The position numbers were made by a program, and so were the translations under genes. A stretch of DNA of 64,000 nt from Hyphomicrobiales bacterium (lineage in GTDB: Bacteria; Pseudomonadota; Alphaproteobacteria; Rhizobiales; Rhizobiaceae), in NCBI GenBank assembly GCA_900468535.1, contig UBTY01000041.1, forward strand, positions 182,855 to 246,854. The letters are read 5' to 3'. Shown one piece after another: positions 1 through 8,206 of this stretch (positions are counted from its first letter, which is position 1; each line of letters opens with the position of its first letter). The notes under the pieces were generated by a model. That model worked only from the letters and a program-made list of their open reading frames with translations, ran no database searches and had not been told where the DNA came from.

Positions 1-819
1 CATGAATTTGAGGACCTCACCGCCCTGGCTGGTGATGGCCGGTACCACGACGTCGAAATAGGCATTCAGGAGTTCGAGCACCTTTTCGTCGGACAAACGG
101 TTCGACAATTCGGTGAAGCCGCGCAGGTCGCAGAGCAACAGCGCTGCTTCCATCGTCTCGATCTCGCCTTGCCTGATCCGTCCGGCCAGAATGCGCCGCG
201 CCGTCATCGGGCCGATATAGACGTCGAGGAGGGACAGTTCGGCCTGTCGCATGACGCGCATCTCGCATGTGTTGCGAAGCGCCGGCAGTATCCGTTCGAT
301 GACGTGGATTTCGGAAAGCGTAAAACCCTGTGGGCGCCGGGTTCCAAACACAGCCGCACTCACCGGTCCGTCGACGTTGCACAAAGGCGCGATCACGAGT
401 TGGACCAGTCCCCTGTTCTCGAACACGTCGATATGCTGCCAGGGCCACATCTTGTCGTTTGCGTCAACAATCATCGGTTCGCGGGAATCCATGACCTTGC
501 GGAGCGGGCTCGTCGCGTAAGTCATCTTCATGCCGTGTTCCCTATCGTGCACTTCAATCGGCTCGCCTGGCGCCCATGCAAGCGTACGCCCCAGGATTTC
601 GGGATGCAGCGTCATCAGGTGGAGTGTCAGCCTGTCGACCGGCAGTCCGATTTGCCGCAGTCGTTTTCCGAGACCGGCAAGAAGCCCAGCCTCGTCGACG
701 GAGTGGCATTCGTCGCCAGCCAGCCATTCAAGCACGGAGAGAATGGAGGATGCATCGACGCCCTGACCACGCGGGCCATGTTCCCTGCGGGCGATCGTTT
801 CCTGTGTCGGTATAGTCAT
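1..819 (-). CDS. Class III adenylate/guanylate cyclase, C-terminal part outside window
   Basis: The reverse-strand frame is open from an ATG at 819 to the window edge (273 codons), so the 3' end is missing. The first ~190 residues form a soluble sensor-like region with no membrane segment. The start of a class III cyclase domain follows: ALLLCDLRGFTELSNRL carries the first metal-binding Asp, and GGEVLKF reaches the edge just before the usual FIGDG. A GAGGAG ribosome site lies 8 nt before the ATG, inside the end of the upstream pump gene, and the gap to that gene is 11 bp, so it is probably co-transcribed with the efflux genes. It has the same layout as the complete cyclase at 14906-16144 and is probably its paralogue. 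Nucleotide specificity (cAMP or cGMP) cannot be told from this fragment. Confidence 0.85.
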   Translation of the reverse strand, partial: MTIPTQETIARREHGPRGQGVDASSILSVLEWLAGDECHSVDEAGLLAGLGKRLRQIGLPVDRLTLHLMTLHPEILGRTLAWAPGEPIEVHDREHGMKMTYATSPLRKVMDSREPMIVDANDKMWPWQHIDVFENRGLVQLVIAPLCNVDGPVSAAVFGTRRPQGFTLSEIHVIERILPALRNTCEMRVMRQAELSLLDVYIGPMTARRILAGRIRQGEIETMEAALLLCDLRGFTELSNRLSDEKVLELLNAYFDVVVPAITSQGGEVLKFM

Positions 820-830
820 CGCCGAACTCC

Positions 831-2450
831 TCAGTGAGCGCCCGCGCCGGAAACGTGGCCGGGCTTTTTCAGAAGAAGTGTCGCAAGAAGGGCCACCACG
901 AGCGCCACACCGAGCAGGAAAAACGTGTCGCTGAACGCCATGATATTTGCCTGCTTGCGGACGCTGCCCGCGATAGCGACGACCGCTTTGTGGGTGGCGG
1001 TAGCTTGATCGCTGACGCCGTGGGTCATGAAGTAGTTCGTCAATCTAGCGACGCGGAACCGGGTTGCCTCCTCGAACACACTGATCGAGTTGGTCAGTAT
1101 GTTGGAGTGGAACTGCTCGCGCTTCGAGATGAAGGTCTGGAGCGAGGCGATGCCTACAGCGCCACCGAGGTTGCGCATCATGTTGAAGAGCGCCGAAGCC
1201 GATCCCGCGTTCTCCTGTTCGATGCCAGCGGTGGCGATCGCCGACAGCGGCGTGAACACCAAGGCTTGGCCGATAGCGCGCACCACGTTCGGCCAGAAGA
1301 GCTGGTCGCTCGCGTAATCGCCCGTCATGTGAACATTCATGAAGTTCGAGGCGGCGAAAAGCGCGAAGCCGACGATGATCAGCAGGCGGACGTCGAAGCG
1401 TTTCATCAGCCGGGGCACGAGCGGGATCAGGAGGAGCTGCGGGATACCCGTCCAGGCCAACACCATGCCGATCTGCTCGGAATTGTAGCCCTGGATGCGG
1501 GAGAGATAGATCGGCAGGACGAAGGCCGAGCCATAAAGCGCGATGCCGAGCAAGAAATTCGCGACGATGCCGAAACCGAAATTGCGGCGGAGCATCAGGC
1601 GCAGGTTCAAGAGCGGATGGGCGGCCCGTAGTTCGATTATAAGGAAAAGCGTCAGCGATACGGCTGCGATGACGGACAAGCGGACGATGAAATCGGAGCC
1701 GAACCAATCTTCCTTGTTTCCTTCTTCGAGCACCGTCTGAAGCGCCGCCAGACCGATCGCCATGGTCACGATGCCCGGCCAGTCGCCCTTGGCAAGCAGG
1801 CCGAGGTTCATCGGCGAGCGATCGAGCGATGCCCAGAGCATGGCAACCATGATGGAGCCGGGTACGAGGTTGACGTAGAAAATGAACTCCCAGCCGTAGT
1901 TTTCGGTTAGGTATCCGCCGATGGTCGGGCCGATAGCCGGAGCGAAGGTCGCCGATAGAGCGAACAGGGCGAGACCAATCGGCTGCTTCGGCTTGGGAAG
2001 AAGCGTGATGATGATGGTGAAGGCCATCGGGATCAACACGCCGCCGGAGAAGCCCTGGATGGCGCGCAGCAAGATCATCTGCTGGAGGTTCACGGCGAAC
2101 GCGCAGGCGACCGAGAACACGAGGAACATGATCGCATTGACGAGCAGGTAGCTGCGGACCGAGAACACCCGTGCAAGCCAGCCGCTGAGAGGGATCACCA
2201 CGATTTCCGCTATGAGATAGGATGTGGAAATCCAGCCACCGTCGTCCTTGCCGGCACCGATCGCGCCCTGGATATCCGCCAGCGAGGCATTGACGATCTG
2301 GATGTTGAGAACGGCCATGAAGGCGCCGAGCGTCGAGCCAACAACGGCGCACCACATGCGCAATGCGCTCATCTCGGATTTTGCGGGGGCTTGGGGAGCC
2401 GTCGTCCGCTGAGGCTTGTCGTTATTCACTGCGAGCTGAAGAGTAGCCAC
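831..2450 (-). CDS. EmrB/QacA-type (DHA2, 14-TM) MFS multidrug efflux pump
   Basis: This 539-residue protein has a hydrophilic N-terminal ~30 residues followed by about 14 hydrophobic segments, as in the DHA2 drug:proton antiporters that pair with a HlyD-type adaptor. The MFS motif region GWLARVFSVRSYLL lies near residue 90 and a motif C-like PAIGPTIGGYL near residue 170. The start is GTG at 2450, supported by AAGGAG 7 nt upstream. It follows the adaptor gene (100 bp gap) and precedes a cyclase, so the three probably form one reverse operon. Expected role: export of toxic organic compounds across both membranes with the adaptor and a TolC-like channel encoded elsewhere. The substrate is not predictable from sequence. 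Confidence 0.92.
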   Translation of the reverse strand: MATLQLAVNNDKPQRTTAPQAPAKSEMSALRMWCAVVGSTLGAFMAVLNIQIVNASLADIQGAIGAGKDDGGWISTSYLIAEIVVIPLSGWLARVFSVRSYLLVNAIMFLVFSVACAFAVNLQQMILLRAIQGFSGGVLIPMAFTIIITLLPKPKQPIGLALFALSATFAPAIGPTIGGYLTENYGWEFIFYVNLVPGSIMVAMLWASLDRSPMNLGLLAKGDWPGIVTMAIGLAALQTVLEEGNKEDWFGSDFIVRLSVIAAVSLTLFLIIELRAAHPLLNLRLMLRRNFGFGIVANFLLGIALYGSAFVLPIYLSRIQGYNSEQIGMVLAWTGIPQLLLIPLVPRLMKRFDVRLLIIVGFALFAASNFMNVHMTGDYASDQLFWPNVVRAIGQALVFTPLSAIATAGIEQENAGSASALFNMMRNLGGAVGIASLQTFISKREQFHSNILTNSISVFEEATRFRVARLTNYFMTHGVSDQATATHKAVVAIAGSVRKQANIMAFSDTFFLLGVALVVALLATLLLKKPGHVSGAGAH

Positions 2451-2528
2451 GACTTATCTCCTTCCGGTTTGCCCGGAATCTCTCATGACGGTGCATTGCC
2501 GATAATCGCGAAAGGAACGGAAGAACCG

Positions 2529-2543
2529 TCCGCTATGAGCGGA
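2529..2543. promoter_or_regulatory. Palindrome between adaptor and pump genes, possible LysR site
   Basis: TCCGCT-ATG-AGCGGA is a perfect 6-bp inverted repeat in the 99-bp gap between the adaptor and pump genes. The half AGCGGATA recurs in the larger inverted repeat in front of the divergent LysR gene (3841-3849). The same regulator might bind here, or this may be a short processing hairpin. Confidence 0.35.
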
Positions 2544-2549
2544 TAGTCT

Positions 2550-3725
2550 TCATTTCCCTGCGGGCTGCGCGTCCTTGGTGTCGATCTCTGGTTCGACGGA
2601 CATGCCCGAGCGCAGGCGGCCGGCAATCTCGTCGTTGTCGATGACGATCTTCACCGGAATGCGCTGGACGATTTTGGTGAAGTTGCCGGTCGCGTTGTCC
2701 GGCGGCAGCAGTGAAAACTCGAGGCCGCTTGCCGGCGAGATGCTGTCGACGTGACCCTTCACATCAAGATCAGGGAAGCTGTCAACCTTCACCTCGACCG
2801 ACTGGCCGGGCTTTATGAACGTCAGTTGAGTTTCCTTGAAGTTGGCTACCACGTAGACGGAATGCAGGGGAACGACGGCCATCAACTGCGTCCCTGACGT
2901 GACGTACTGGCCAACGCGGATGGAGCGCGCGCCGACTGTGCCGTCGACCGCGGCGACGATGTTCGTGTAGGAGAGGTTCAGCTCCGCCTGGCTTGCGGCT
3001 GCAGCAGCGCGGTCGCGCTGCGCCACAGCCTGGTCGCGTTGGGTCTTGAGAACCGGCACCTTGTTTTTTGCGGTGACGAGCGCGGCCTGGTCGCGTTCTA
3101 CGGCAGCGGAAGCTTGGTCCATCAGGGATTGCGTTTGCTCGGCCTTGGATTGGCTACCTGCACCGCTGACGATCAGCCGGGCGTTTCTGGCGGCCTCCGA
3201 CTTCGCGAAGACCAACGAGGCATTGGAGGCGTTTACCGCGGCCTTGGATTGATCGATCACCGACTGCTGTAGCTCGATCTGAGCATCGATGTTGGTGATG
3301 GCTGCTTCGGCAGCCTTTACGTCGGCGCGTGCCTGGTTGAGGGCGGCCTGAAAGTCGCGGTCATCGATACGTGCAAGAACCTGTCCGGCCTTGACCAGGT
3401 CGTTGTCATTGACCAACACTTCCTTGATGTAGCCTCCGACCTTCGGCGCAATGGTCGTGTAGTCGGCCTTCACGTATGCGTCGTCGGTGGCTTCGATGAA
3501 GCGGCCCACCGTCCAGTAATCGTGGCCGAAGTGCACGCCGTAGGCCACACCCGCCAGGAGAACAAGCGCAAGCGCTCCCTTCTTGAGGCCGGTCTTGCGG
3601 GATTTTCCCGTGGCAACGGGAGCGGCTTGTGCGGGCGTTTCAGCGGGAGCAGACGGAACGTCCTTGACCTTGCGATCTGCTTCGGCAGACGTTTCGAACA
3701 CTTCCTTGCGGGGTAGTTCGACCAT
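2550..3725 (-). CDS. HlyD/EmrA-type periplasmic adaptor (membrane fusion protein)
   Basis: The 391-residue product has a cytoplasmic N-terminus (~45 residues), one membrane segment (ALALVLLAGVAYGVHFGHDY), a lipoyl-like beta domain (YTTIAPKVGGYIKEVLVNDNDLVKAGQVLARID), a long Ala/Gln-rich coiled-coil hairpin at about residues 130-240, the returning lipoyl half and a beta-barrel domain. This is the standard EmrA/HlyD layout. It should bridge the inner-membrane pump encoded next to it and an outer-membrane channel. The ATG at 3725 has AGGAG upstream. It is the first gene of the efflux operon and is transcribed away from the LysR gene at 3863, which probably controls it. Confidence 0.93.
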   Translation of the reverse strand: MVELPRKEVFETSAEADRKVKDVPSAPAETPAQAAPVATGKSRKTGLKKGALALVLLAGVAYGVHFGHDYWTVGRFIEATDDAYVKADYTTIAPKVGGYIKEVLVNDNDLVKAGQVLARIDDRDFQAALNQARADVKAAEAAITNIDAQIELQQSVIDQSKAAVNASNASLVFAKSEAARNARLIVSGAGSQSKAEQTQSLMDQASAAVERDQAALVTAKNKVPVLKTQRDQAVAQRDRAAAAASQAELNLSYTNIVAAVDGTVGARSIRVGQYVTSGTQLMAVVPLHSVYVVANFKETQLTFIKPGQSVEVKVDSFPDLDVKGHVDSISPASGLEFSLLPPDNATGNFTKIVQRIPVKIVIDNDEIAGRLRSGMSVEPEIDTKDAQPAGK

Positions 3726-3802
3726 TTCGAATTCTCCTGGGGTTTTGCGCGTAGGGCGCGAGTCTGTTCCGATGGAGTAAAGATGCCCCGCTGTTCATCG
3801 AT

Positions 3803-3852
3803 TGATAATCCGCTTATATCGGTAAGCATCATACGCTCAGAGCGGATAATCA
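3803..3852. promoter_or_regulatory. Inverted repeat in divergent LysR/efflux intergenic region
   Basis: TGATAATCCGCT (3803-3814) and AGCGGATAATCA (3841-3852) form a 12-bp inverted repeat with one mismatch, 26 bp apart, in the 137-bp gap between the adaptor gene and the LysR gene. The placement fits a LysR-type operator acting on both divergent genes. The right arm ends 10 bp before the LysR start codon, which would suit autorepression. No DNA-binding data are available here. Confidence 0.5.
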
Positions 3853-3862
3853 GGGGGCGCGC

Positions 3863-4765
3863 ATGGATCGGCTCACAAGTCTTTCGGTCTTCGGCAAAGT
3901 AGTTGAATGTGGCGGTTTCACCGCAGCAGCCCGCCGCCTGAACATGTCGGTGACCATGGTCGCAACCCATGTCCAGTCGCTGGAAGAACGACTGGGCGTC
4001 CGGCTCCTCAACCGGACGACCCGCAAGGTAAGTCTCACCGAGACAGGCAAGTTCTACTACGACCGTTCTGCCCAGATCCTTGCCGATCTCGAAGAAGCGG
4101 ACCGGGCGGCCGGCGCGCTGACCACAACGCCGCGAGGCACCCTCAAGCTCAATTCGACGGCAGCGATCGTGCGATTCCTGCTTCCGGTTCTGGACGAGTT
4201 CTTGCTGCTCTATCCAGCGGTAACGCTGGACCTTGGCATTAGTGAACGGATGGTCGACATGGTCGAGGACGGCTACGACCTTGCCATCCGGACCGTTCCG
4301 CTCACCGACAATAGTCTCATCGCCCGCAAGCTCACGCCATGGCGGCACATCCTCGTATGCTCGCCGAGCTACCTCGAAAAACACAAGGCACCCACAACGC
4401 TTGCCGATCTCGCCGGGCATGACTGCACGCGTTACACTTATTATCCCTACGGCGACGACTGGACGTTCGAGAACGAGGCGGGCGAGCGAAGCCGGGTGAA
4501 AGTGAGCGGATCGGTGGTGACGAACAGCGCCGAAACCCTGCGCCACCTTGCGGTCAACGGCCGCGCCATGAGTCTCGCGCCCAGCTTCCTGGTGTCCGAC
4601 GATCTGGCAGAAGGCCGTCTCGTTCCGCTGCTCCCGGATTACCGGGGGGTGGAGTTCACGATCAATGCTGTCTATCCGAATAGAAGTCATTTGCCGACGA
4701 AGGTCCGTCTGTTCATCGATCTGCTGGCGGATCGTTTTGCCGAACATCGCAGGTGGATGAGCTAG
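3863..4765 (+). CDS. LysR-family transcriptional regulator
   Basis: This 300-residue protein has an N-terminal winged helix-turn-helix (residues ~1-60: LTSLSVFGKVVECGGFTAAA, then VTMVATHVQSLEERLGVRLL) and a LysR substrate-binding domain (~90-290). It belongs to the CrgA/AaeR-like LysR subgroup, judged by the DLGISERMVDMVEDGYDLAI stretch. It is divergent from the HlyD/EmrB efflux operon with a 137-bp gap that holds an inverted repeat, the usual arrangement for a local regulator of the pump. The inducer is unknown. Confidence 0.9.
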   Translation: MDRLTSLSVFGKVVECGGFTAAARRLNMSVTMVATHVQSLEERLGVRLLNRTTRKVSLTETGKFYYDRSAQILADLEEADRAAGALTTTPRGTLKLNSTAAIVRFLLPVLDEFLLLYPAVTLDLGISERMVDMVEDGYDLAIRTVPLTDNSLIARKLTPWRHILVCSPSYLEKHKAPTTLADLAGHDCTRYTYYPYGDDWTFENEAGERSRVKVSGSVVTNSAETLRHLAVNGRAMSLAPSFLVSDDLAEGRLVPLLPDYRGVEFTINAVYPNRSHLPTKVRLFIDLLADRFAEHRRWMS

Positions 4766-5097
4766 CATACTGCCCACCTGAAATGCTTTGATGCTCAGAA
4801 GAGCGCGAGCATTGGGTCGCCGTGCGACCGGCGACGTCATTTCCTGTTGAGAACACGGATGTCCGCCTGGACGAGCCATAACGGGCGGCTCCCAAAATGC
4901 TTTTTGATCATAGGTGGCGATTGGCAGCCTAGATCGAAGACCCACGGCGGTCGAGGTATGCTTAGGTTTGGGAATGCACCCTCGCGACGACAGCGAGAGA
5001 ATGATGAGACTCCCATGCTTCCGCTGCAATTCCCCTGCGTTCGCTGATCGCGGAGACGCCAGCCCTGCATTTGCCGGCTCCTATACCGGAGCACGTT
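4766..5097. other. Intergenic stretch without recognised gene
   Basis: Between the LysR stop and the box-bearing promoter of the cupin gene I see no convincing coding frame. Short frames here on both strands have no recognisable motifs. The far end carries the regulatory box annotated at 5098-5143. Confidence 0.5.
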
Positions 5098-5143
5098 ACT
5101 AACCTTCGTTTATCTATTTCCCCTCGCGTGCGTCGCATAGGAT
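5098..5143 (+). promoter_or_regulatory. StyR/TodT-like box with -10 hexamer, cupin promoter
   Basis: In gene direction the box core is AACCTTCGTTTAT (5101-5113), a near-palindrome around N4. TAGGAT at 5138-5143 lies 30 nt after the first base of GTTT and would serve as the -10. The box would then be centred near -43, overlapping the -35 position, as for class II activators. Nine other boxes in the window share the pattern. The cupin ATG is at 5184. Confidence 0.7.
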
Positions 5144-5183
5144 TCTGCGCGGTCATAGGCAGGATTAACGAAGGAGACGTATC

Positions 5184-5594
5184 ATGCGGAGGCTCGCGAC
5201 CTTTTTGCTTTGCTCGGCACTGATGGCGGTGCCGGTCGCCGCGGCAGACAAACCACACAACGCTAAAGTCACGGTGGTCTTTGACCACCCGATCCCCAAT
5301 GTGCCCGGCAAGAGCATGCGCGGCGTTCTCGTCGAGTATGGGCCAGGCGGATCCAACCCGTCGCATACCCACGCCAAGAGCGCTTTCATTTACGCGACTG
5401 TCATCGAAGGTGATATCAAAAGCCAGATCAACGATGGCAAGGTGACGGTCTACAAGACCGGCGAAAACTGGATCGAAGTTCCCGGCGACCATCACCGCGT
5501 GAGTGCAAATGCCAGCGACACGAAGCCCGCTAAAATTCTTGCTGTCTTTGTCGTCGACACGGACGAGACGAAACTCACTATTCCCGACAACTAG
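5184..5594 (+). CDS. Exported small cupin-domain protein
   Basis: The 136-residue product has a cleavable signal peptide (MRRLATFLLCSALMAVPVAA, cut probably after AAA/AAD) and one cupin barrel. Cupin motif 1 is recognisable as YGPGGSNPSHTHAKSAFIY (two His metal ligands, the usual Glu weak), and motif 2 as WIEVPGDHHRVSAN. It therefore probably acts in the periplasm as a metal-dependent or ligand-binding cupin; the reaction is unknown. The start has AAGGAG 8-9 nt upstream. It is preceded by a regulatory box and followed after 112 bp by an NmrA-like gene on the same strand, so both probably belong to the box-controlled set. Confidence 0.85.
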   Translation: MRRLATFLLCSALMAVPVAAADKPHNAKVTVVFDHPIPNVPGKSMRGVLVEYGPGGSNPSHTHAKSAFIYATVIEGDIKSQINDGKVTVYKTGENWIEVPGDHHRVSANASDTKPAKILAVFVVDTDETKLTIPDN

Positions 5595-5706
5595 GATTCG
5601 ACGTGAGGCGACAACGGGTAACAGCAGACTCCCCGCAGCGCCTTTCCCGGAAATCAGGTGGCCCTGTCATCGGCTTGAAGGTCCACCATCAACGAGGTTC
5701 AAAACC

Positions 5707-6465
5707 ATGAAGATCGTCATTATCGGAGGCACAGGCCTTATCGGAACGAAGGTTGCTGAGCGCTTGCGAAAACTCGGGCACGACGTGCTGCAGTCATCGC
5801 CGTCCACTGGCGTGAACACGCTCACGGGAGAGGGCCTGGACAGTGCTCTTGCGGGCGCGAATGTCGTCATCGACGTCACAAACTCACCCTCGTTCGAACC
5901 AGCAGCCGTTCTTTCGTTTTTCGAAACGTCGACAACCAATCTGCTCAACGCCGAGCGCGGGGCGGGCGTTCGCCACCATGTCGCGCTCTCCATCGTCGGG
6001 ATCGAGCGATCGCCGGACAACGGGTACTTCCAGGCGAAACTTGCGCAGGAAGCGCTTATCAAGAAAGATCGTGTCCCTTACACCATCGTTCGGTCCACTC
6101 AATTTCTTGAGTTTCTGGGAGGAATTGCGGACAGTTCAGCGGTCAATGGGACTCTCCACGTCTCCAATGGCGCATTCCAGCCAATAGCCGCTGACGACGT
6201 CGCGGGCTTCGTGACAGAAGCCGCGGTCGCTACCCCTGAGAACCAAACCATCGAAATCGCGGGCCCCCAGAAAAAGCCAATGAGCGACTTCGTGATCGAT
6301 TACCTCACTGCTACGAGTGATGCCCGCAAGGTTGTTGCCGACCCGCAGGCACTGTACTTCGGCGCACCTGTCGATGATCGGGCCTTGGTTCCGCTCGGGA
6401 CAGCAAAGCTCGGTAAACTCGACTTCAGGGCATGGCAGGCGCTACGCTCAAAGGCCGCCGCCTGA
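5707..6465 (+). CDS. NmrA-like NAD(P)-binding protein (atypical SDR)
   Basis: The 252-residue protein starts with a Rossmann nucleotide-binding motif (MKIVIIGGTGLIGTKVAERL, GxxGxxG), followed by a short variable sensing domain, and lacks a typical SDR YxxxK pair in the usual place. This is the layout of NmrA/HSCARG and NAD(P)H:quinone-sensing or reductase proteins. The ATG at 5707 is chosen because the Rossmann strand begins there; upstream codons in frame run into non-coding sequence. It is paralogous to the protein at 18537-19298 (shared GVNTMTGEGL/GVNTLTGEGL, NSPSFE and TIVxSTQFxEF stretches). It lies downstream of the cupin gene and probably shares its promoter. A redox sensing or oxidoreductase role is inference. 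Confidence 0.87.
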   Translation: MKIVIIGGTGLIGTKVAERLRKLGHDVLQSSPSTGVNTLTGEGLDSALAGANVVIDVTNSPSFEPAAVLSFFETSTTNLLNAERGAGVRHHVALSIVGIERSPDNGYFQAKLAQEALIKKDRVPYTIVRSTQFLEFLGGIADSSAVNGTLHVSNGAFQPIAADDVAGFVTEAAVATPENQTIEIAGPQKKPMSDFVIDYLTATSDARKVVADPQALYFGAPVDDRALVPLGTAKLGKLDFRAWQALRSKAAA

Positions 6466-6473
6466 CTTCGCAG

Positions 6474-6513
6474 ATCCGTAGCCGGTTTCGTCGCACCGAA
6501 ACCGGCTACGGAT
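6474..6513 (+). terminator. Strong hairpin after NmrA-like gene
   Basis: A perfect 17-bp inverted repeat (arms 6474-6490 and 6497-6513, loop TCGCAC) starts 9 bp after the stop codon. The stem includes GTAGCCGGTTTCG. There is no long T run afterwards, so it may stall polymerase or protect the mRNA end rather than act as a textbook intrinsic terminator. Confidence 0.65.
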
Positions 6514-6676
6514 TTCAGCCTCAAACTGAAAATCTCGGCAGAGGACGACCGCAGCGAGACTGTCCGCCTCTTTGAAGGCTGCGCGCATCGGCGTATAATG
6601 CCTCCTTCCGTCAATAAGCTCCCTGATCGCCGCGGCAAAGCGAACGGTCGCTTTTTGACTTCGACCGGAGGGGCCA

Positions 6677-8197
6677 ATGTCGGAGAACGTGGCGCGAACA
6701 AGGGTTGATCTGCATCGAGACCACAGCGACTTCGGAGAACTGGCTCGCAGTATTGTGGAAGCGTTACCCGGCCACATCTGGTCGACAGACCCAATTGGCC
6801 ACCTCACCTACATCAATCCGAGCATGCGGGAGTACTTCGGGATCGGGTCTCCCGAGGAAGGGGTCGACTGGCCGAGCCGTGTTCATCAAGACGACTACCA
6901 AGCTGTGGCTGCCAAATGGCGACAATGCCTGGAAACAGGCGGGATCTTTGTGAGCGAGCATCGGCTGCGCGATGCAGCCGGCAGGCATAGATGGTTTCGC
7001 ACCGAGGGACGGCCATCGAAGGATACACTCGACCGTATCGTGGCATGGCACGGCCAGAACGTCGACATTGAAGATCGGAAGGCGGCTGAGGAGGAACTAC
7101 GGGCACGTACGGTCGAGCTCTCCCTACTCATCGACATGGTTCCGAGCCACCTGTGGCGGTTGACGCCGGACGGGGCGACGACGCTGGTCAATAAACGCAT
7201 GGCCGATTTTCTCGGCCTTGATCTGTCGGAAGTGGGCAGTCTCGAGACTGCCATGAATACGATTTTCCATCCTGACGACGTAGAGGGCGTTGGTGCCGAA
7301 CTCACTCACTGCCTCGAAACCGGCGAGCGGTTTTCAATGAGGTACCGGTTGCTTCGCGCGGATGGCGCGTATCGGTGGATGTCCGGCCGGGCAGAACCGT
7401 TGCGGGATCAGGATGGCAACATAGTCCAGTGGTTCGGCCTGTGCCACGACATCGAGGACCAGGTGCAAACAACGGCAGCCCTGCGTCGTTCCGCGGAAAA
7501 ATTGGCAGAGGCCACACAAGCGGCCAACCTGTCGCAACTTTCCGCATCGATCGCCCACGAAATCAATCAACCGCTTGCTGCGATCGCGGCTGACTCCGAT
7601 GCCTGCGTGCGGTGGCTTTCGGCTAATCCGCCTAATGTCGAGCGAGGCAAGCTAGCGGCGGCACGTATTACCGACGACGTCGTAGCGGTTACTGATGTCA
7701 TCGCCCGAATCCGCGCCCTGTTCCAGCACAAGCCTCAAGCGCGAACAATCGAGGATGTAAACCACCTGATCGGCGAGGTTCTAAGCCTCATGGCAGACGA
7801 AATTGCTGCGGCCACGACCCGTATCGATACTGAACTCGATTTGAACCTTCCATTGGTGCTACTCGACCGCGTACAGGTGCAACAGGTACTGGTGAACCTG
7901 ATCCGGAACGGAATTCAGGCGATGGACAGCACCAATCCCATGCCAGTCCTGAAGATAAAATCGGATCGGGGCGGCCTGAACACTGTGGGCATCTCGGTCG
8001 AGGACGCCGGGCGCGGATTCGGTGATCCCGACCGCGTTTTCGAGCCCTTTTTCACCACGAAAAGCACTGGGATGGGCATGGGGCTTCCCATCTGCCGATC
8101 GATAGTGGAATCCCACGGGGGACGTCTCTGGGTGAAAAACAATGAGGCCGTAGGCGCTACGGTCGCGTTCACTTTGCCGATCGGCGCATCGAGTTAG
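6677..8197 (+). CDS. Soluble PAS-PAS sensor histidine kinase
   Basis: This 506-residue protein has two PAS domains of the PAS_3 type (about residues 25-130 and 145-260, each with an HPDD/HQDD loop and an RWM/RWF core), a HisKA domain with the phosphorylatable His in SASIAHEINQPLAAI, and an HATPase domain with LVNLIRNGIQA (N box) and EPFFTTKSTGMGMGLPICRS (F and G boxes). There is no membrane segment or signal peptide, so it should sense a cytoplasmic ligand or redox state. The ATG at 6677 has GGAGG upstream. No response regulator is directly adjacent on the same strand; its partner is probably one of the FixJ-type regulators nearby (13735, 20172, 28069). Such kinases include NodV, TodS and StyS relatives. 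Confidence 0.92.
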   Translation: MSENVARTRVDLHRDHSDFGELARSIVEALPGHIWSTDPIGHLTYINPSMREYFGIGSPEEGVDWPSRVHQDDYQAVAAKWRQCLETGGIFVSEHRLRDAAGRHRWFRTEGRPSKDTLDRIVAWHGQNVDIEDRKAAEEELRARTVELSLLIDMVPSHLWRLTPDGATTLVNKRMADFLGLDLSEVGSLETAMNTIFHPDDVEGVGAELTHCLETGERFSMRYRLLRADGAYRWMSGRAEPLRDQDGNIVQWFGLCHDIEDQVQTTAALRRSAEKLAEATQAANLSQLSASIAHEINQPLAAIAADSDACVRWLSANPPNVERGKLAAARITDDVVAVTDVIARIRALFQHKPQARTIEDVNHLIGEVLSLMADEIAAATTRIDTELDLNLPLVLLDRVQVQQVLVNLIRNGIQAMDSTNPMPVLKIKSDRGGLNTVGISVEDAGRGFGDPDRVFEPFFTTKSTGMGMGLPICRSIVESHGGRLWVKNNEAVGATVAFTLPIGASS

Positions 8198-8206
8198 ACG
8201 ATCAGG

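Noticed and set aside
169..837. 222-codon forward frame at the left edge
   Set aside because: It is antisense to the truncated cyclase, which has recognisable catalytic residues and a good ribosome site.
1045..2355. 436-codon frame on the same strand as the EmrB gene
   Set aside because: It is an out-of-phase reading of the pump gene, rich in Arg and His and without hydrophobic segments; the in-phase reading is a clear MFS protein.
3470..5029. 519-codon reverse frame across the LysR gene
   Set aside because: It runs antisense to a clear LysR gene, has Arg/His-rich low-quality composition and no recognisable domain; its tail is only another frame of the HlyD gene.
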